Shown here piece by piece: positions 15,266 to 18,235 of a DNA stretch of 18,235 nucleotides (position 1 is its first letter; each line of letters begins with the position of its first letter). Made by a program: the position numbers and the translations under genes. A model generated the notes under the pieces. It searched no databases. It saw nothing but the letters and a program-made list of their open reading frames with translations, and was not told the origin of the DNA. This DNA is from Salegentibacter sp. GTDB lineage: Bacteria > Bacteroidota > Bacteroidia > Flavobacteriales > Flavobacteriaceae. The DNA is taken from positions 1 to 18,235 of the forward strand of contig JAGXIG010000085.1 of NCBI GenBank assembly GCA_024635815.1, in the 5' to 3' direction.

Positions 15266-17281
15266 TTTTTTCGCTGCTTCCCGAAATTTAGCAACACCTT
15301 CCTTGAGCCAGCTTAGATATTCTGAATCGTTTGGGGTGTAACCTACCGGCTCGTTGAGCAGGTTTACGTCGTTATCCAATAGCACATAAAACGGCTGCGA
15401 ATTATTCTTAAAATTAAGAGTCTGGAAAGTCGCCCATTTATCACCAATAGTTTCAATAGGTTTAATTCCGCCCTTTGGTTTTAGGTAATTAAACTGCTTC
15501 TCTTCAGGTAATTCTTTTCTGTCATCAACATAAAGGGAAATAAGTATATATTCATCGTTTAAAACATCAAAAACTTCGGGGTTGCTCCATACCTGTTCTT
15601 CCATTTTACGACAATTTACACAGGCCCAACCGGTAAAATCAAGAATTATAGGCTTGTTCTGTTCCCGGGCCGCTTCCAGGCCTTCGTCCCAATCTTTATA
15701 AGCTTTTAAACCAAGAGGAGCTTCGGTTCCTTTATCGTAAATACTGTAAAACAAAGGTGGCGGAAATCCGCTTAGTAGTTTAAGGTTCGCAGCCGAAGTA
15801 TTGGTAAGACCAGGGATTAAATAAAGCACAAAAAAGAAAGCAATCACACCCACGCCAAACCTGGCTTTACTGATTTTCTTTTTAGGTCCATCGTGCGGAA
15901 AACGAATAATTCCGAATAAATATGCCATAAGTCCCAAACCGACAAGGATCCAAATTCCGAGGAAAATCTCACGTTTCAAAAGTCCCCAGTGCTCCACAAG
16001 ATCGGCATTAGAAAGGAATTTGAAGGCCAGCCCCAATTCTATAAAACCTAAGGTTACTTTTACGGTATTTAGCCAGCCACCACTCTTTGGTAAGGAATTA
16101 AGCCAGTTGGGAAATAAGGCGAAAAGCGCAAAAGGCAAGGCCAGGGCAAGGCCAAAACCGCCCATTCCCATAGAAAGTTGCATCGCGCCGCCATCACTGG
16201 TTAGCGACCCGCCAAGCAGGGAACCTAAAATTGGCCCGGTACAGGAGAATGAAACTAAAGCCAACGTAAGCGCCATAAAAAAGATGCCTACAAAACCGCC
16301 AACGCTGGAAGCTTTATCATCCATTTTATTGCTCCAGGAACTCGGTAAAGTGATCTCATAATAGCCAAAAAAGGAAAACGCAAAAATGATAAAAATGATA
16401 AAGAAAATAATATTCAGTGTAACATTGGTAGAGATATTATTGAGAATTTCAGGATTTACGCTATCTAATAAATGGAAAGGTAAACTGAGTAGCAGGTAGA
16501 TCACAAAAATAAAAAAACCATAAAGTATGGCATTTACCAATCCTTTTTTGCGGTTTTTAGCGCCTTTGGTAAAAAAGGAAACCGTAAGCGGAATCATTGG
16601 GAATACACAAGGCGTTAACAATGCAATTAATCCACCAATAAACCCGAGCAAAAAGATATTCAGGAAATTATTGCCCTCTTCCTCTTCAGGAGCAAACTTT
16701 TCCATCCCGGAAACTTTAATATTCAAAGCCTCGGTAAGTTCTTTATCTTTTTCTGAAATTTCCAGGTCGGTAAAACCTGCAGTTATTTCGTTCCCTGATA
16801 GGGAGATATTAAAGCGTTCGGTTTCAGGGGGTAGACATTTTTCGTCATCACACACCGAAAAATATATTTCAGCGATAATTTTAGGATCGCTGTCTGCGGG
16901 TACTTTTATTTTTTGGGTAAAAACCGCTTCATCTTCAAAATAAGTGATATCCGCTTCAAAAACCTGATCGTAGATAGGTTCTATATCGGGCTCTGTAGTT
17001 TCCCCTATAAGTTCAAAATTTTCTTCAGTATTATTATAAGAGAAAGTAGTAGCTATTGGTGCGATATCAATATCAGCCTCGTTTTGGGAATATAAATGCC
17101 AGCCATACTCAAGATTAGCGGTAAAAACCAGTGTAAAAATACTGTCATTTTCTTTTTCTACGGAAGCCTCCCAGGTTATGGGATCAACCATTTGGGAATC
17201 TTCACTCCCATCGTTAAAATATTGTGCCTGTAACTGTAGGAAAGGAATTAAGAACAAGAGCAGACTCGCCAGGTATTTCAT
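15263..17281 (-). CDS. dsbD: Thiol:disulfide interchange protein DsbD (cytochrome c biogenesis/thioredoxin fusion)
   Basis: DsbD carries electrons from cytoplasmic thioredoxin across the inner membrane to periplasmic thiol proteins. All three modules and all six redox cysteines are present in the 672-residue protein. After a signal peptide (1-19) comes the periplasmic alpha domain with C144 and C149 (FSVCDDEKCLPPE). The eight-span membrane domain (about 206-490) has C225 in LLTPCVFPMIPL and C347 in FSCTGPILG. The C-terminal thioredoxin-like domain (about 525-672) has CVNC at 554-557. An acidic linker (EEEEG near 199-203) precedes the membrane part. The start overlaps the tilS stop by 4 bases (ATGA), so translation is probably coupled. 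Confidence 0.96.
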   Translation of the reverse strand: MKYLASLLLFLIPFLQLQAQYFNDGSEDSQMVDPITWEASVEKENDSIFTLVFTANLEYGWHLYSQNEADIDIAPIATTFSYNNTEENFELIGETTEPDIEPIYDQVFEADITYFEDEAVFTQKIKVPADSDPKIIAEIYFSVCDDEKCLPPETERFNISLSGNEITAGFTDLEISEKDKELTEALNIKVSGMEKFAPEEEEGNNFLNIFLLGFIGGLIALLTPCVFPMIPLTVSFFTKGAKNRKKGLVNAILYGFFIFVIYLLLSLPFHLLDSVNPEILNNISTNVTLNIIFFIIFIIFAFSFFGYYEITLPSSWSNKMDDKASSVGGFVGIFFMALTLALVSFSCTGPILGSLLGGSLTSDGGAMQLSMGMGGFGLALALPFALFALFPNWLNSLPKSGGWLNTVKVTLGFIELGLAFKFLSNADLVEHWGLLKREIFLGIWILVGLGLMAYLFGIIRFPHDGPKKKISKARFGVGVIAFFFVLYLIPGLTNTSAANLKLLSGFPPPLFYSIYDKGTEAPLGLKAYKDWDEGLEAAREQNKPIILDFTGWACVNCRKMEEQVWSNPEVFDVLNDEYILISLYVDDRKELPEEKQFNYLKPKGGIKPIETIGDKWATFQTLNFKNNSQPFYVLLDNDVNLLNEPVGYTPNDSEYLSWLKEGVAKFREAAKK

Positions 17282-18235
17282 AAACTAAAAGTAATTTTTA
17301 TAATTTTTTGATCGGGCGATGAAATTGAAAAGCGCCTATCGGCCCGTTGATTGATCACCCAAACAATCTTCTCTCCCGAACACAACAACCAGCTGTTTTC
17401 TTTCTCGGGCAAAGATAATTTTTTGTCTTTAAAGAAGTCGCTTAACTTCTTCTTTCCTTTCATTCCAAACGGATAAAACATATCACCCTGTTTCCATTTT
17501 CGAACCCTTAGAGGATAATTCAATTTTTCGGGATCTACGTAAATACAATTTGGTGTTTTATCCCTTATTTCATTAACTTCTAAAAAAGAGAAAGTTCCCA
17601 TAGGAAGCATTGCAAAATCTTCATCTTTGCCGATCTTGTAAACCCTGTCCTCCACCTGAATTTTTTCTGTCAGAATAAGGTACTCCCGGTCTTTGATCAA
17701 CCTGTGCGAAGCTGAAAACACCATTTTGCCCGGTTGTGCATCCATTAAATTGTAAACATCGTTCCATTCGGTAAAACCGAAAGATTTTAACAACTGGTAC
17801 AACACCGCTGAAGTATTCGGGATCTTTTTAAGGTAATTTATATCAAGGCTATACCCGTATTTTGTCTTTTCGATAATTTTAGGATAGAGCAAACTCATAT
17901 AATCCTCCACCAATTCTTCATTCTCCTTTAGATGTGACTGGGTTTTTATAAAAGTCTCCAGGAACTGTGGATTCAGTTCTTCAAAAATAGGCACAATCTC
18001 AAGCCTTATCTTATTGCGAAGGTATTTTGCAGAAGCATTACTGCTATCTTCTCGCCAGGCGATATTATTTTCTTCAGCATAAGCCAAAATTTCTTTTCGG
18101 GAAAAATTCAATAAAGGTCTTACTATATAATTACTATCGGCATTTATCCCGCTTAAACCTTCCAAACCGGTGCCTCGTATTAAATTAATAAAAAAGGTTT
18201 CAAGGCTATCATTGGCGTGATGAGCAGTTAAGGTG
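17278..18235 (-). CDS. tilS: tRNA(Ile)-lysidine synthase, 5' end off window
   Basis: TilS attaches lysine to the wobble cytidine of the CAU-anticodon isoleucine tRNA, making it read AUA; it is cytoplasmic and essential in most bacteria. The frame runs off the right edge, so the N-terminal ATP-binding SGGxDS loop is not visible. From the edge inward it reads TAHHANDSLETFFINLIRGT, the conserved PP-loop ATPase segment, then the RPLL...SRKEILAYAEENNIAWREDSSN region, whose conserved RxDxSN motif and the following RNKIRLEIVP are hallmark TilS sequence. The TilS C-terminal domain ends it (RKWKQGDMFYPFGMKGKKKL, then WLLCSGEKIVWVINQRADRRF). Nothing suggests damage. An internal TTG near 18165 could look like a start, but conserved TilS sequence continues upstream of it. 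Confidence 0.96.
   Translation of the reverse strand, partial: TLTAHHANDSLETFFINLIRGTGLEGLSGINADSNYIVRPLLNFSRKEILAYAEENNIAWREDSSNASAKYLRNKIRLEIVPIFEELNPQFLETFIKTQSHLKENEELVEDYMSLLYPKIIEKTKYGYSLDINYLKKIPNTSAVLYQLLKSFGFTEWNDVYNLMDAQPGKMVFSASHRLIKDREYLILTEKIQVEDRVYKIGKDEDFAMLPMGTFSFLEVNEIRDKTPNCIYVDPEKLNYPLRVRKWKQGDMFYPFGMKGKKKLSDFFKDKKLSLPEKENSWLLCSGEKIVWVINQRADRRFSISSPDQKIIKITFSL

Noticed and set aside
16020..16943. Plus-strand open frames opposite dsbD (113 and 138 codons)
   Set aside because: They are antisense shadows of dsbD with no domain, no plausible start signal, and low-complexity Ser/Pro/Lys-rich translations.
1..18235. CRISPR array, tRNA, integrase, transposase, phage or defence genes
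   Set aside because: No regularly spaced repeats, no cloverleaf candidates and no matching protein families were seen on either strand.

Overview
The window looks like chromosomal DNA of a marine-type flavobacterium (Bacteroidota, close in style to Gramella, Salegentibacter or Zunongwangia; the genus is inference). The evidence is AT-rich DNA, long AT-rich leaders, Bacteroidota-style lipoproteins, a NrtR/AraR-type Nudix regulator, SusCD-free sugar genes and short palindromic intergenic repeats. No tRNA, rRNA, CRISPR array, insertion sequence or phage gene was seen.

Layout. Positions 1-455 are a non-coding leader that begins with the terminator of an off-window gene. A single plus-strand gene follows: the B12-dependent (class II) ribonucleotide reductase nrdJ (456-3011), closed by a strong hairpin terminator. 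Everything after that is on the minus strand. Read in transcription order (right to left), it runs: the 3' part of tilS (tRNA-Ile lysidine synthase), overlapping dsbD by 4 bases; a CocE/NonD (S15-like) hydrolase; a DUF885 lipoprotein; galM; an SSS-family sodium:solute symporter; a NrtR-like regulator with a degenerate Nudix domain; a Tat-exported xylose-isomerase-like TIM-barrel protein; a GH2 glycosidase lipoprotein; and a broken GH5-type (cellulase-fold) glycoside hydrolase.

How the genes fit together. The left part of the minus-strand block (3276-11427) reads as a small glycoside or sugar utilisation locus. A surface or periplasmic GH2 enzyme releases sugar, galM handles the anomers, the SSS symporter imports, the TIM-barrel protein probably isomerises or epimerises an exported-side substrate, and the Nudix-type regulator probably senses a sugar. 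The locus is partly decayed: its GH5 member has two in-frame stop codons, a reading-frame break and apparently a large internal deletion. The right part (11438-18235) holds secreted peptide or ester hydrolases and housekeeping genes for thiol redox and tRNA modification. I found no clear new system. The most interesting items are the GH5 pseudogene, a 17-bp palindrome inside a tiny ORF between the GH genes, and a small family of palindromic intergenic repeats.
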